52,149 bases of DNA. Origin: an uncultured Pseudomonadales bacterium. GTDB lineage: Bacteria > Pseudomonadota > Gammaproteobacteria > Pseudomonadales > Azotimanducaceae. The DNA is taken from the NCBI GenBank assembly GCA_938017975.1, contig CALIKQ010000060.1:1-52149 (forward strand), in the 5' to 3' direction. Below, piece by piece: positions 38,030-46,187 of this stretch. The translations under genes were made by a program, and so were the position numbers. Position 1 is the stretch's first letter. Each line of letters starts with the position of its first letter. The notes under the pieces are model-generated. The model was not told the DNA's origin and did not search any database. It saw nothing but the letters and a program-made list of their open reading frames with translations.

Positions 38030-39007
38030 ATGTCTATTTCACTGATACCCCAAACCAATGAGAGCGGTGATCCCAATCTCGCAGCACAAGGCTTTGGTCG
38101 CCTCACAGATGCACCAGCCCCTCGCTTTAACTGCCGCACCGAGCGTGTTGCTGCCTATGATCACTTCGAGAGATGGGGTTACGTTGTTTTAGAAGGCGCG
38201 CTCAGTCAATCTGAAGTGGCCCAACTCAACGCCTTTTTCAACCGCACCCAAACCGAACGACCAGACCTTTGGGGTCTAGGGCCCAAACGAAAGCCACATC
38301 ATCGCGAGCAAGGATTAATTCTTAGCCAACCTCTTTTAGACTACCCAGAGCTCGACCAATTCCTTCAGCATCCCGGCAGCTACCCGTTAATTTGCGATCT
38401 ACTCGGAGGCGCTTCAAAGGTTCGTTGGAGCGAGTTCAATTTCCGCGAGACGCCAGAGGGTGCTGGCCTAGGCCATATGAACTTTCACCATGATGCGGTT
38501 CTCGGCGATCGGTTTTTAAGACATCCCTATCTTCCATGCGATTGGCTTTGCAGCATCCACTACCTCACCGATGTGACACCAAAGCACCCCGCTTTTTGCG
38601 TGGTGCCCGGAAGTCACCGCTTCAGCCAATTACGAGAAGCCTTTGAAGGCTTAGAGGAGCAATACCTAGAACAGCCCATCTATGGTGAGAGCGGCACCTG
38701 TATTTTGTATGACACGGCATTATTTCACACCCGACTCGATGGTGACGGGATCGAGGGGCGACGTACCTGGCACCAATACTTCGCGCGAGGAGGCTTCTTA
38801 CGCAGCACACTGCCCACCACCAACCGTTATGTCCGGTCGCCGACGCCGGCCCTCACAGATTGGAATCTCATTCCCGAGAGACTCGCTTTTCATTCTGATC
38901 CTGCAGTGAGGCTGTTTTTTTCTCACTGGAATACAGCACAAAGCGAATGGGTTGCAAAAAATTTTGACCCCGCTTTCAGATCAGAGATGCCTCGAGGAGA
39001 AATTTAA
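38030..39007 (+). CDS. Phytanoyl-CoA dioxygenase (PhyH)-family oxygenase
   Basis: This 325-residue protein is a non-haem Fe(II)/2-oxoglutarate dioxygenase of the PhyH family. Iron ligands are H153 and D155 (FHHDAV) and the distal H233 (LFHTR); an arginine near 244-245 can bind 2-oxoglutarate. The CVVPGSHRFSQ turn at 190-200 is typical. GAGAGA lies nine bases before the ATG; a six-codon frame (38006-38026) ends just before it. Members hydroxylate CoA esters, ectoine or natural products. No CoA-binding assignment is possible from sequence. It stands alone between the RCC1-like gene and a convergent methyltransferase. Confidence 0.85.
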   Translation: MSISLIPQTNESGDPNLAAQGFGRLTDAPAPRFNCRTERVAAYDHFERWGYVVLEGALSQSEVAQLNAFFNRTQTERPDLWGLGPKRKPHHREQGLILSQPLLDYPELDQFLQHPGSYPLICDLLGGASKVRWSEFNFRETPEGAGLGHMNFHHDAVLGDRFLRHPYLPCDWLCSIHYLTDVTPKHPAFCVVPGSHRFSQLREAFEGLEEQYLEQPIYGESGTCILYDTALFHTRLDGDGIEGRRTWHQYFARGGFLRSTLPTTNRYVRSPTPALTDWNLIPERLAFHSDPAVRLFFSHWNTAQSEWVAKNFDPAFRSEMPRGEI

Positions 39008-39172
39008 GCCCCAAATCACGTTTACGAAAAGGCTGGCCACAACTTCATCCAAGCATCTTAAGACCGCGGCAATTATTACCATCCCAAAGGACTCTCCAAG
39101 CAAAAGCAAGTGAGCAGAACGCCAACTTCAGGCAACCCTTTGCCCATTAATCAGAGTAGCGACTGAGGAATA

Positions 39173-39946
39173 TTAGGATCGTGCAGGTTTTGAGAGTTTA
39201 AAAACATGTTCCGCGGGAAACTGCCGCGCCCATGCCCTAGGCGTACCAAAGGCATTATCGACGTCTCCCTCGGGAGCCTGAATCTCAAGATACTCGTCTA
39301 GGACTAACCCAACTTTCAGGAATAAATCAATCCATCTTGATAAGGGTAAATTAAACTCAATGCCTCCTGGGTCAGCCTCCGCCTCTGACCAATCCATGGC
39401 ATGCAAATCAAAGTAACTACGCTGCAACGTCTCCGTGACATCCGCGCCGCTATCGGGCGTGCACACCATTGCCAGAGGTGCATTACCCAAAAATATAAGC
39501 TGTCCACCCGGCCGAAGTAATCGCGCCGCCTCTGGTATCCAGAGAAGCGGGTCACACCAAATCGCCGCACCGTACTCACTGATCAAAAAGTCCGCGCTCT
39601 CATTAGGGAGGGGACACTGCTCAGCATTACCCATCAGGAAGCCGATTTCAGAGTGGTGCTCACGAGCGAGTTGTTGTGCGGTTGCCAACTGCTTTGAGGA
39701 ATTATCAATCGCTGTAACGGTTGCACCGCGCTGCTCCAGCCAGTGCCCGACGTAGCCAGTGCCACATCCCAGCTCAATGGCATCGAGGCCTTGCAAGTCC
39801 GCTGGCAACAAATTCAATTCCGCTTCCGAGGTCTCCCAAATACCCCAATACGGCTCTGAAGCACGCCAGGCTGCTGCTCCCCGAGTCACCCATTCAGGCG
39901 CATAATTGTCCCAAAAGGATCGATTTATCGAGACGTAATCAGTCAT
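39173..39946 (-). CDS. Class I SAM-dependent methyltransferase
   Basis: This 257-residue protein has a Rossmann methyltransferase fold with ELGCGTG (58-64) binding S-adenosylmethionine, TAIDNS as the second acidic motif and LLRPGGQLIFLGNAP as motif III. SINRSFWDNYAPEWV at the start resembles UbiE/COQ5-like small-molecule methyltransferases. Its ATG lies inside the last eight bases of the upstream YceI-like gene (ATGACTGA), suggesting translational coupling, since it has no ribosome binding site of its own. The substrate is unknown. Confidence 0.85.
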   Translation of the reverse strand: MTDYVSINRSFWDNYAPEWVTRGAAAWRASEPYWGIWETSEAELNLLPADLQGLDAIELGCGTGYVGHWLEQRGATVTAIDNSSKQLATAQQLAREHHSEIGFLMGNAEQCPLPNESADFLISEYGAAIWCDPLLWIPEAARLLRPGGQLIFLGNAPLAMVCTPDSGADVTETLQRSYFDLHAMDWSEAEADPGGIEFNLPLSRWIDLFLKVGLVLDEYLEIQAPEGDVDNAFGTPRAWARQFPAEHVFKLSKPARS

Positions 39947-40541
39947 GGAAGACCAAAACGAAATCGATTGGCACATTCAGGCTGATTGACTTTAATCCCG
40001 CAATCTCTCTGAGCATCTCGATGCCTGCGCGATAACCCAATGCTGCAACATCGAGCTCCCCCGACCCGGAGACGCGAACTTTTGAGCCATCAGCAACGGT
40101 CGCCGACAATGTAACTGGCAAAAGGACCTCGTGATTATTCGCTGTAATCAAAACGGTCGGACTCAGAGACCGAGTCTCCCCGTTAGCAAGCGGTACGATC
40201 ATTTCGGTATCCAAATCAACTGACACCATCGCGGAAGTCTCCGATCCAAATAAGAATTTAAGCATGCGCTCGTTACGTATCGGGATCCGGGTTTCTATGG
40301 AGCCTAAGTCGACCTCGACTCTCGCCTTACCTCCGGCCGAAATGTTTCCCGATGAGAAACGTAGCGTGTGTCGTTCAGAAATCTGGCTATTTTTAGTTGA
40401 GGTCAAACCGAGTTCAGACTCGGCAAGATCCAATTCCCAAGGTACATCGGCCAAAGCAGTGGTAACAGCAGTGACTGCAAAAGCGCCGATCAGACAGCAT
40501 GCGCCAAAGCGACGGATTGATCCTAAGCTCAATAGTTTCAT
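39939..40541 (-). CDS. Secreted YceI-like lipid-binding-fold protein
   Basis: This 200-residue protein has a signal peptide (about 1-31) and a YceI-like lipocalin-type beta fold (SQISERHTLRFSSGNI, VEVDLGSIETRIPIRNERM). YceI proteins bind isoprenoid chains such as polyprenyl or ubiquinone precursors in the periplasm. AGGAGG lies nine bases before the ATG. The downstream methyltransferase start overlaps its stop. That coupling of an isoprenoid-binding candidate with a UbiE-like methyltransferase is suggestive but not proof of a shared pathway. Confidence 0.75.
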   Translation of the reverse strand: MKLLSLGSIRRFGACCLIGAFAVTAVTTALADVPWELDLAESELGLTSTKNSQISERHTLRFSSGNISAGGKARVEVDLGSIETRIPIRNERMLKFLFGSETSAMVSVDLDTEMIVPLANGETRSLSPTVLITANNHEVLLPVTLSATVADGSKVRVSGSGELDVAALGYRAGIEMLREIAGLKSISLNVPIDFVLVFHD

Positions 40542-40632
40542 TACTCATTTCCTCCTCATCATGGATTCGCAATTACCCCGCGACGTTTGGTGGCCTGACA
40601 ACTGGGGGCGACAACAAACTTGTTGGATCACT

Positions 40633-40644
40633 GTTTAATTAAAC
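40633..40644. promoter_or_regulatory. 12-bp palindrome upstream of the YceI-like gene
   Basis: GTTTAATTAAAC is a perfect dyad 92-103 bases upstream of the YceI-like start. It is A+T-rich and could be an operator or simply part of a promoter; no matching regulator is visible. Confidence 0.3.
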
Positions 40645-40753
40645 GGCGGGACAACGAAAAAGGCCACATTCCCAGCCCCATCCATCAAACAACGAAACGA
40701 AGCGATGGCGCATCTCAAGTCAACCGTTCCGCGACTACGACAACGCTTGGGCC

Positions 40754-41890
40754 TTAGACCGTGCCGACACGAATTAAGACGCTGTCCTGATACCCAGTAG
40801 TCACAACGCGCAATCCCGCCAAAGCCGAGTCAGTCTGGGCGTCACCCGTATCAGCAATCAGTAGACCATTGCGCAGGCCTGCTAATTTACGCTTTGTCGC
40901 AACAATATCCACTTGATCGGCACCTACAGCCTTTAAAACTGCCGCACTCAACTGTTGGTTACCCCGGCCGAAGATATGACCTTGACCTCCAATGACGGAA
41001 ACCACAATTCGGCAGGCAGATCCTTGAGCCCAGTTTAATAAATCCTGCTCATTGGCATCACTCTGCAACAGCTCGCCGCCGCGAACCACATCGATTCCTA
41101 ACAGCGTATTTGACAATTCAAGCGCGCGCATCATTGCGGCAATGGTCTGCCCACCACCCATAAAATAAATCACCTCAGGATTCATTGCCTCGATATAGCC
41201 AGCGGCAATTTCTTCAACCACCAAGGAGTCAGACTCCCGACCGCTAACTTTGGTTGCCTGAATATAACGAAGCGCATCAGGAATCAGCATTTCGCCATAA
41301 AACTTTGCCTCAACCCGGTCATCACGAAACGCAGCCTCGTCAATGTCTCGGACCTCACCTATGATGCCGGAGACTAGGCGTTTTGAGACCAAATCTTCAA
41401 TGATCTGGGCTGTTGCCGCCGGATGCTGCGCAAAAACACCCGAGTGCATCTTGACGCCGCAAGGTATCCCCAAAGCGACCTGACTCGGTCCTATGACATC
41501 CAGCACATCCCGGGCAGTTCCATCACCGCCAGCAAACACCAACAAATCGACGTTCTGCGCCTGGAGTTCAACGACCGCATGCACCGTATCAGCGGCGGCT
41601 GTTGCAGCCTGCCGCGCTGTGACCACCTGAGGATTCAGACCAAGGCTCACTAGAACATCCTCACCCATCTGGCCACCGGCAGCAAACCAGTCAATTTGAC
41701 CTTGAATTGATTTCAGCGGCGCCAGGGCTTGTTCAACCCGAGCCTGAGCAAGACCTGATGCCCCTGCAGCCTTTGCGATCGCTTTAATTTGAGCACCATC
41801 ACTGCCTTTGAGGGCGAGCCGGCCTCCGAGGCCAGCTTCTGGATTAATCACTAATCCTACCCGCAGAGGTCGTGCATCACTGGCGCTCAT
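40754..41890 (-). CDS. ATP-NAD kinase-family protein (NAD kinase-like/AcoX-like)
   Basis: This 378-residue protein is related to NAD kinase and the AcoX group. LVINPEAGLGG near residues 13-23 and GGDGT at 121-125 are the nucleotide-binding signatures. It is longer than ordinary NAD kinases (about 290) and carries a C-terminal domain of about 120 residues with GGGQTIAAMM. It is not the housekeeping NadK, which lacks this domain and the INPEAG opening. The ATG overlaps the stop of the upstream thioesterase gene in ATGA, so the two are translationally coupled. AcoX genes occur with acetoin catabolism in other bacteria, but no acetoin gene is here; the substrate is unknown. Confidence 0.8.
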   Translation of the reverse strand: MSASDARPLRVGLVINPEAGLGGRLALKGSDGAQIKAIAKAAGASGLAQARVEQALAPLKSIQGQIDWFAAGGQMGEDVLVSLGLNPQVVTARQAATAAADTVHAVVELQAQNVDLLVFAGGDGTARDVLDVIGPSQVALGIPCGVKMHSGVFAQHPAATAQIIEDLVSKRLVSGIIGEVRDIDEAAFRDDRVEAKFYGEMLIPDALRYIQATKVSGRESDSLVVEEIAAGYIEAMNPEVIYFMGGGQTIAAMMRALELSNTLLGIDVVRGGELLQSDANEQDLLNWAQGSACRIVVSVIGGQGHIFGRGNQQLSAAVLKAVGADQVDIVATKRKLAGLRNGLLIADTGDAQTDSALAGLRVVTTGYQDSVLIRVGTV

Positions 41891-42306
41891 GACAATCGAT
41901 CGAGCCTCAGTCGTTTCACAACAGAGCTGAACGCAAAACAAGGTTCTCCGGCAACATCACAGGTCCCAGAGAGAAAGACCAATGACCCAGTGCGACGATT
42001 GATTACAGGCCTCGACGTTATCACTTCGCCCACTTCTGCGCCCCTCAAAAACTCGCAGGAGAAACTTACCGTGACGCACGTTTCCTCTTCGTAGTGCTCT
42101 GTTGCAGCCATACAGAGGGCAAAATCGGCAAAAGTCATCAGCACTCCACCGTGCACGCTTCCCATCGTGTTGCAGTGCTTTGCTTCAAGCTGGAAACCAT
42201 AACGGCCGAATTCGGGAGAAGATTTTGGTCCGTAGAAGAAAGGGCCGATGTGATCCTCAGCTGGATCAAATCCGGATTGTTCGATCATCGTACCTGGAAA
42301 TATCAT
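41887..42306 (-). CDS. PaaI-family hotdog-fold acyl-CoA thioesterase
   Basis: This 139-residue protein is a hotdog thioesterase of the PaaI/YdiI type. HCNTMGSVHGGVLMTFADFAL carries the catalytic-helix signature, with the glycines that hold the acyl thioester. GGAG lies six bases before the ATG at 42306. The stop overlaps the start of the NAD-kinase-like gene (ATGA). It follows epmC after 59 bases, so it may belong to the same transcript. It would hydrolyse acyl- or aryl-CoA esters; the preferred substrate is unknown. Confidence 0.88.
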   Translation of the reverse strand: MIFPGTMIEQSGFDPAEDHIGPFFYGPKSSPEFGRYGFQLEAKHCNTMGSVHGGVLMTFADFALCMAATEHYEEETCVTVSFSCEFLRGAEVGEVITSRPVINRRTGSLVFLSGTCDVAGEPCFAFSSVVKRLRLDRLS

Positions 42307-42365
42307 AGAAAACTCCGTTACCGCGCTCTAACCTCAGCGCTTTGATGGTCATTCCTCAATTGCGG

Positions 42366-42863
42366 CTATCCGTCTGACACGAGGCCAGCACTGGGAAAAT
42401 CATTGAATGTTAACCGTTGCAAAAATGAATCCGCGCGCGGGGGCAACTGTTTCTGGAACGCGTCACGCGCCTCGTACACTGAGGATTCGAATGAGGCGCT
42501 CGGGAGCCGGGTCGGATCGTCCGAACTGACCACGAATGGATGTCCGATAGCTTCTGAAAAAAGGCAGGCTAGGCCCTGGGGCTTCGCTTCCGCCCGTTCA
42601 AAAGCCCATTGTTCTTGCTGAGTTCGGTCCGCAACATACCAATACCCATAATCGTCGAGCTGACGCCGCCGCGACCCCGCCAAGCACCAATGAGCAACTT
42701 CATGCAGCGCGCTCGCAATGAAATCCTCTCGAAAAATGATTTTACCAAGGCTGCCTTTATTCGGCGCTTGATAAAAAGGCTCGTCCCCCCCTCCGATCAA
42801 ACGGACGCCGTAGCGACATCCCAAGTCATCATTGAAATGACGCACTAGCTCATCAAGGTTCAT
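42366..42863 (-). CDS. epmC: Elongation factor P hydroxylase
   Basis: EpmC (YfcM) hydroxylates the beta-lysylated lysine of elongation factor P, completing a modification that helps ribosomes pass polyproline stretches. The 165-residue protein has the metal-type motif LHEVAHWCLAG and DDYGYWY, and a length close to the E. coli protein. Its ATG overlaps the GGCT gene stop in ATGA. The EF-P lysylation enzymes EpmA and EpmB are not in this window. Confined largely to gammaproteobacteria, so it also supports the taxonomic call. Confidence 0.9.
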   Translation of the reverse strand: MNLDELVRHFNDDLGCRYGVRLIGGGDEPFYQAPNKGSLGKIIFREDFIASALHEVAHWCLAGSRRRQLDDYGYWYVADRTQQEQWAFERAEAKPQGLACLFSEAIGHPFVVSSDDPTRLPSASFESSVYEARDAFQKQLPPRADSFLQRLTFNDFPSAGLVSDG

Positions 42864-43336
42864 GACGAAGCGTCCTTTTTCACTGATACGACTTCCACGC
42901 GCTCTAGACGCTCAAAATACTCGTGGCTCAGCAGATCCTTGCCCGCCAATAGTCGGCCTAAATAACCGGCCGTAGGTGCAAGCCCTGACTCGATCACGGC
43001 AGGATTGGCCACATAGACCCAAGCCTCAAGAACGCCTCGCGAGGTATTGATTGCGAGCACTCGTCTCTCATACCGCTCGGGATAACCTTCGAAAGGGTCC
43101 ATTGCTTCAATGGACTGGGGATTGGCCAAGGCGTAGACGGCACCCTCTACTTGAGCGCCGATACAGCGCGCCACATTCGCATGTGCCACCCCTGGTTGAT
43201 GCTTAGCCCGTTTATTAAAGACCAATCGGTACCCTTCTAAACAGCCCCAAAACCGATCGACCACTGCAAGCCCCCGTTCCTCGACTTGCGCGGCATCCAT
43301 ATTGCTGCCATAAGCAAAATAAAAATTTGCAGTCAA
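42860..43336 (-). CDS. Gamma-glutamylcyclotransferase-like (GGCT/AIG2) protein
   Basis: This protein of about 158 residues has the GGCT-fold opening FAYGSNM and a later FEGYPERYERR segment with the probable catalytic glutamate. Members act on gamma-glutamyl peptides or remain uncharacterised. The start is uncertain. TTG at 43336 has AAGGG at good spacing directly after the tusA stop and gives the expected short N-terminus; GTG at 43342 and TTG at 43357 are in frame but would overlap tusA. The end overlaps the epmC start (ATGA). Confidence 0.78.
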   Translation of the reverse strand: MTANFYFAYGSNMDAAQVEERGLAVVDRFWGCLEGYRLVFNKRAKHQPGVAHANVARCIGAQVEGAVYALANPQSIEAMDPFEGYPERYERRVLAINTSRGVLEAWVYVANPAVIESGLAPTAGYLGRLLAGKDLLSHEYFERLERVEVVSVKKDASS

Positions 43337-43338
43337 TT

Positions 43339-43566
43339 TCACCCTTTTCGAATCCAATAAGACATCACGGTATCACTCGATTCTTTAGCGAGCATCTCGT
43401 GATTCATGAATCGACAAAAATTTTCAAAATCCCAAGCGGTCGAGGGGTCGGTAGCCACAACATGAATAATCTCCCCAGACTTCATGCTGCGAACCTGATT
43501 GCGTAACAACATGAGGGGCTCAGGGCACCGAAGTCCTGTGGCATCTAATTGATGGTCAGCATCCAT
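43339..43566 (-). CDS. tusA: TusA-type sulfur carrier protein
   Basis: This 75-residue protein has the single-domain TusA fold. LDATGLRCPEPLM holds the persulfide cysteine C14 in the CPxP motif. TusA accepts sulfur from IscS and passes it on for 2-thiouridine in tRNA anticodons and other sulfur needs. ATGs at 43593 and upstream are in frame but add non-conserved residues, so I choose 43566. The following gene starts within a few bases of its stop. Free-standing TusA homologues other than the tRNA-thiolation TusA exist, so the exact role is likely but not certain. Confidence 0.85.
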   Translation of the reverse strand: MDADHQLDATGLRCPEPLMLLRNQVRSMKSGEIIHVVATDPSTAWDFENFCRFMNHEMLAKESSDTVMSYWIRKG

Positions 43567-43606
43567 AAATAGTCTCACTTCCCTAGCACGCATTATGACA
43601 CAAAGC

Positions 43607-43634
43607 TTGAGCGGGACCGCCACATCCGTATAAT
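43607..43634 (+). promoter_or_regulatory. Promoter of the ABM-domain gene
   Basis: TTGAGC (43607-43612), a 16-base spacer and a perfect TATAAT (43629-43634), followed by a G+C-rich discriminator CGCGCGC, precede the ATG at 43659. It is divergent from tusA. Confidence 0.6.
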
Positions 43635-43658
43635 CGCGCGCTATCAAAAGGGGGCGTT

Positions 43659-43946
43659 ATGATTAAAGTCTTAATCGAACGAGAAATCGCGGAAGGCATG
43701 TCAGAGTACTACGATCGAACCGTGCGGCGCGTTATCCAAACAGTCAATGCGGCCCCAGGATGTCTCGGCGGGGAGTCGCTCAAAGAAACTCATAATACGC
43801 ATCGCAGGATAGTCTGGTCGAAGTGGAATAACATCAGTGATTGGCAAACTTGGTATGCATCGGACGAGCGTCGGCGGGTTCTTTCTGAAATCACGCCATT
43901 ACTGGTTGGTTCAGAGCGGATCACCGTCCTTGAGGCGATGCATTAA
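43659..43946 (+). CDS. Antibiotic-biosynthesis-monooxygenase (ABM)-domain small protein
   Basis: This 95-residue protein looks like a single ABM ferredoxin-like fold: RVIQTVNAAPGCLGGESLKET and WSKWNNISDWQTWYASDERRRVL match the strand-helix pattern and the WxW/W-S-DWQ region of the family. Members are cofactor-free monooxygenases or haem-degrading relatives, and many are uncharacterised. GGGGG lies close upstream of the ATG, and a near-consensus promoter is present. It is divergent from the tusA operon and converges with yheU. Confidence 0.75.
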   Translation: MIKVLIEREIAEGMSEYYDRTVRRVIQTVNAAPGCLGGESLKETHNTHRRIVWSKWNNISDWQTWYASDERRRVLSEITPLLVGSERITVLEAMH

Positions 43947-44013
43947 TTCAAGTCGGGAGCGCACACCAGCTTTTGCATCACGGAGCGTGCAGTCAAAGGA
44001 CCCACCCTTTACG

Positions 44014-44223
44014 TTACTCCAGCGCAGGAACGATGAGCGCAACTTCGCTTTCAGGGTCAAACTCGATCACCGCCGTACCTGCTTCAAGCTGCGCCCGTAC
44101 ACTTGCGCACTTATCCTCAAAACGGTGCTCTTGAGGACCGTAGTCTGTGCCTTCTCGCAACACAAAAGCTTCGATTAGGCCCTGGAGCGCATCATGGCTC
44201 AACGCTTTATAAGGAACTCTCAA
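44014..44223 (-). CDS. yheU: UPF0270 protein YheU
   Basis: This 69-residue cytoplasmic protein matches the gammaproteobacterial UPF0270 family: LSHDALQGLIEAFVLREGTDYG corresponds to the E. coli YheU signature with LIESFVLREGTDYG. Function is unknown. The start is TTG at 44223, which aligns with the E. coli N-terminus (VPYKALS versus IPWQDLS); the ribosome binding site is weak. It lies 27 bases after ttcA and is probably cotranscribed with it. Confidence 0.85.
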   Translation of the reverse strand: MRVPYKALSHDALQGLIEAFVLREGTDYGPQEHRFEDKCASVRAQLEAGTAVIEFDPESEVALIVPALE

Positions 44224-44250
44224 ACCAGCACTGACCGAGGCTCCCGATGC

Positions 44251-45084
44251 CTAAAGCCGGACCAGATCAAGCAAACGATCCGGTCTAGCCTCTAGCGCAG
44301 CGAAATCAAACAACGTTTGATCAAGCAGATGCGATGGCGTCACATCGCACATTGCTTTAAAAATCGTTTCGATACGCCCAGGAAATTGTCTGTCCCAAGC
44401 GTTGAGCATTTCTTTGATGGCTTGCCGCTGTAAGTTATCCTGCGAACCGCAAAGATTGCAGGGAATAATGGGGAAGGATTGCTGCTCAGCATACCGAGCG
44501 ATATCTTTTTCTTTACAGTATGCAAGCGGCCGAATGACAACATTCGCGCCGTCATCCGATAGCAGTTTTGGCGGCATGGACTTCAACTTGCCGCCGTGAA
44601 ACATGTTCAAGAACATGGTCTCAATCATATCGTCTCGATGATGCCCCAAGGCAATCTTCGTGAAACCATTCTCCTTGGCAAACCGATACAAAATTCCGCG
44701 CCGAAACCTGGAACACCAACCACAATAAGTCTTTCCTTCAGGGACCATTTCCGTCACTAACGAGTAGGTATCTTCTTCAAGGATATGAAAAGGGATGCCC
44801 TTTTGCGTTAAATACTCGGGTAGGACCGTCTCAGGAAACCCAGGCTGTTTTTGATCAAGATTGACAGCGACCAGATCAAAATCGATCGGTGCCCGGGCCT
44901 TAAGATGGAGTAGAATCTCAAGCATCGCGTAGGAATCTTTACCGCCAGATAGACAAACCATGACCTTGTCAGACTCAGAGATCATGTCGAAATCAAAAAT
45001 GGCGCGTCCTACATCCCGGCGCAACCGTTTCTCGAGCTTTTGCCGCTCACGCTTTCCTTTCGCTTCTGGAGACGAATCTGGCAT
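44251..45084 (-). CDS. ttcA: tRNA 2-thiocytidine(32) synthetase
   Basis: TtcA makes 2-thiocytidine at position 32 of certain tRNAs, using ATP and an iron-sulfur cluster. The 277-residue protein has the PP-loop SGGKDS at 46-51, the CxxC pair C121/C124 in YCGWCSRF, and C209/C212 in IPCNLCGSQ, which supply the cluster ligands. [19 protein letters not shown] is also typical. The ATG has AAAGAG nine bases upstream. It is divergent from a polysaccharide deacetylase gene across only 56 bases. Confidence 0.95.
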   Translation of the reverse strand: MPDSSPEAKGKRERQKLEKRLRRDVGRAIFDFDMISESDKVMVCLSGGKDSYAMLEILLHLKARAPIDFDLVAVNLDQKQPGFPETVLPEYLTQKGIPFHILEEDTYSLVTEMVPEGKTYCGWCSRFRRGILYRFAKENGFTKIALGHHRDDMIETMFLNMFHGGKLKSMPPKLLSDDGANVVIRPLAYCKEKDIARYAEQQSFPIIPCNLCGSQDNLQRQAIKEMLNAWDRQFPGRIETIFKAMCDVTPSHLLDQTLFDFAALEARPDRLLDLVRL

Positions 45085-45097
45085 ATCAGGATACTCT

Positions 45098-45118
45098 TTA
45101 AACTAACGCTCAGTTTAA
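45098..45118. promoter_or_regulatory. Inverted repeat between ttcA and the polysaccharide deacetylase gene
   Basis: TTAAACT-AACGCTC-AGTTTAA is a perfect seven-pair dyad in the centre of the 56-bp divergent gap. Because both promoters must overlap this short stretch, a bound dimer could affect both. No regulator is evident. Confidence 0.4.
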
Positions 45119-45140
45119 CACTCAGGAGATTTGATTCGAA

Positions 45141-46187
45141 ATGAATAAGCACCTTCTGCTAATACTTCTCGCTGCCCAGCTCTATTGTCAGCCGACTTTT
45201 GCCTTGGTCATTCTGCAATACCACCACATCGCAACCGACACCCCAGCAATCACCAGCACCCGGCCCGACGAATTTGCGGCCCATCTTGAATACCTGCACA
45301 ACGAGGGTTTTACCATCGTTTCCCTCGCAGCCCGTCTTGACTCGAAAGCAGGACCAAGACAAGCCATGCCACCCAAAGAAGTCGCCATCACTTTCGACGA
45401 TGCTTATCGAAGCATCTACACCGAGGCATTCCCTAGGCTGAAGGCCTTGGGTTGGCCCTTCACAATCTTCGTCGCCTCTGATCTCGTTTCGGAGCACGGC
45501 GGACAATATCTGACCTGGGCCGAGCTTCAGGAAATGCACGCACACGGGGCCGAAATTGCCAATCACTCTACGTCACACCAACATTGGGCTCGGCGTCCAC
45601 TTGGCCTCTCGGAGTCCAAGTGGAGGCAGCAATTCACCGAAGACACCCTATCGGCTCAAGCGGTGATTGACGCGCACATCCCCCATGCCCCTAAGCATTA
45701 CGCTTTGCCTTACGGCGAGTATTATCCGTCTTTACTCGAAGATCTCGACAACATGGGCTACCTCATTTTTGGCCAGCAAAGCGGTGCGGTGCCAATACCC
45801 CAAACGCCCTTGGTGATTCCACGCTTTCCCATGGGAGGGCCCTATGCAGCACTGAAGAGTTTTAAAACCAAGGTCAACAGCTTGCCCTTCGATCAAACCT
45901 TTCGAGATCACAACCCCATACTAAGCGGTCTAGAGAATCGTCCAATTGCTAACGCAGCCACACTTGGCATCACCACGGCAGTGGGTCTCAACTGTTTTGG
46001 TCCAGGAGGTTCTATAACTCCAATGAAGATCGGCACCGGGATTCTGATTCAAAGCAATGCCCCGCTGAAAGCCGGACGCCATCGCTACAACTGCACCCGA
46101 CGTGACGACCGCACCGGCCGATATCAGTGGCACTCTTTTTTTTGGATGAAGCAGCGACCAGACAATTCCTGGTATCCCGAGCCTTAA
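45141..46187 (+). CDS. Secreted polysaccharide deacetylase (NodB domain)
   Basis: This 348-residue protein has a signal peptide (about 1-21) and a NodB-type metal-dependent deacetylase domain. TFDDAYRS gives the catalytic base and metal aspartates D86 and D87, and NHSTSHQHW gives H142 and H146. ILQYHHIATDTP before it resembles PgaB-type exported deacetylases. AGGAG lies 14 bases before the ATG, a little far. A C-terminal domain of about 100 residues, rich in aromatic and cysteine residues (GLNCFGPG, YNCTRRDD), is not a standard NodB part. Its stop overlaps the permease stop on the other strand. Confidence 0.85.
   Translation: MNKHLLLILLAAQLYCQPTFALVILQYHHIATDTPAITSTRPDEFAAHLEYLHNEGFTIVSLAARLDSKAGPRQAMPPKEVAITFDDAYRSIYTEAFPRLKALGWPFTIFVASDLVSEHGGQYLTWAELQEMHAHGAEIANHSTSHQHWARRPLGLSESKWRQQFTEDTLSAQAVIDAHIPHAPKHYALPYGEYYPSLLEDLDNMGYLIFGQQSGAVPIPQTPLVIPRFPMGGPYAALKSFKTKVNSLPFDQTFRDHNPILSGLENRPIANAATLGITTAVGLNCFGPGGSITPMKIGTGILIQSNAPLKAGRHRYNCTRRDDRTGRYQWHSFFWMKQRPDNSWYPEP

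Noticed and set aside
43957-44013. AAAGG/CCTTT hairpin between ABM and yheU genes
   Set aside because: Short stem without G+C strength or T-tract; not convincing.
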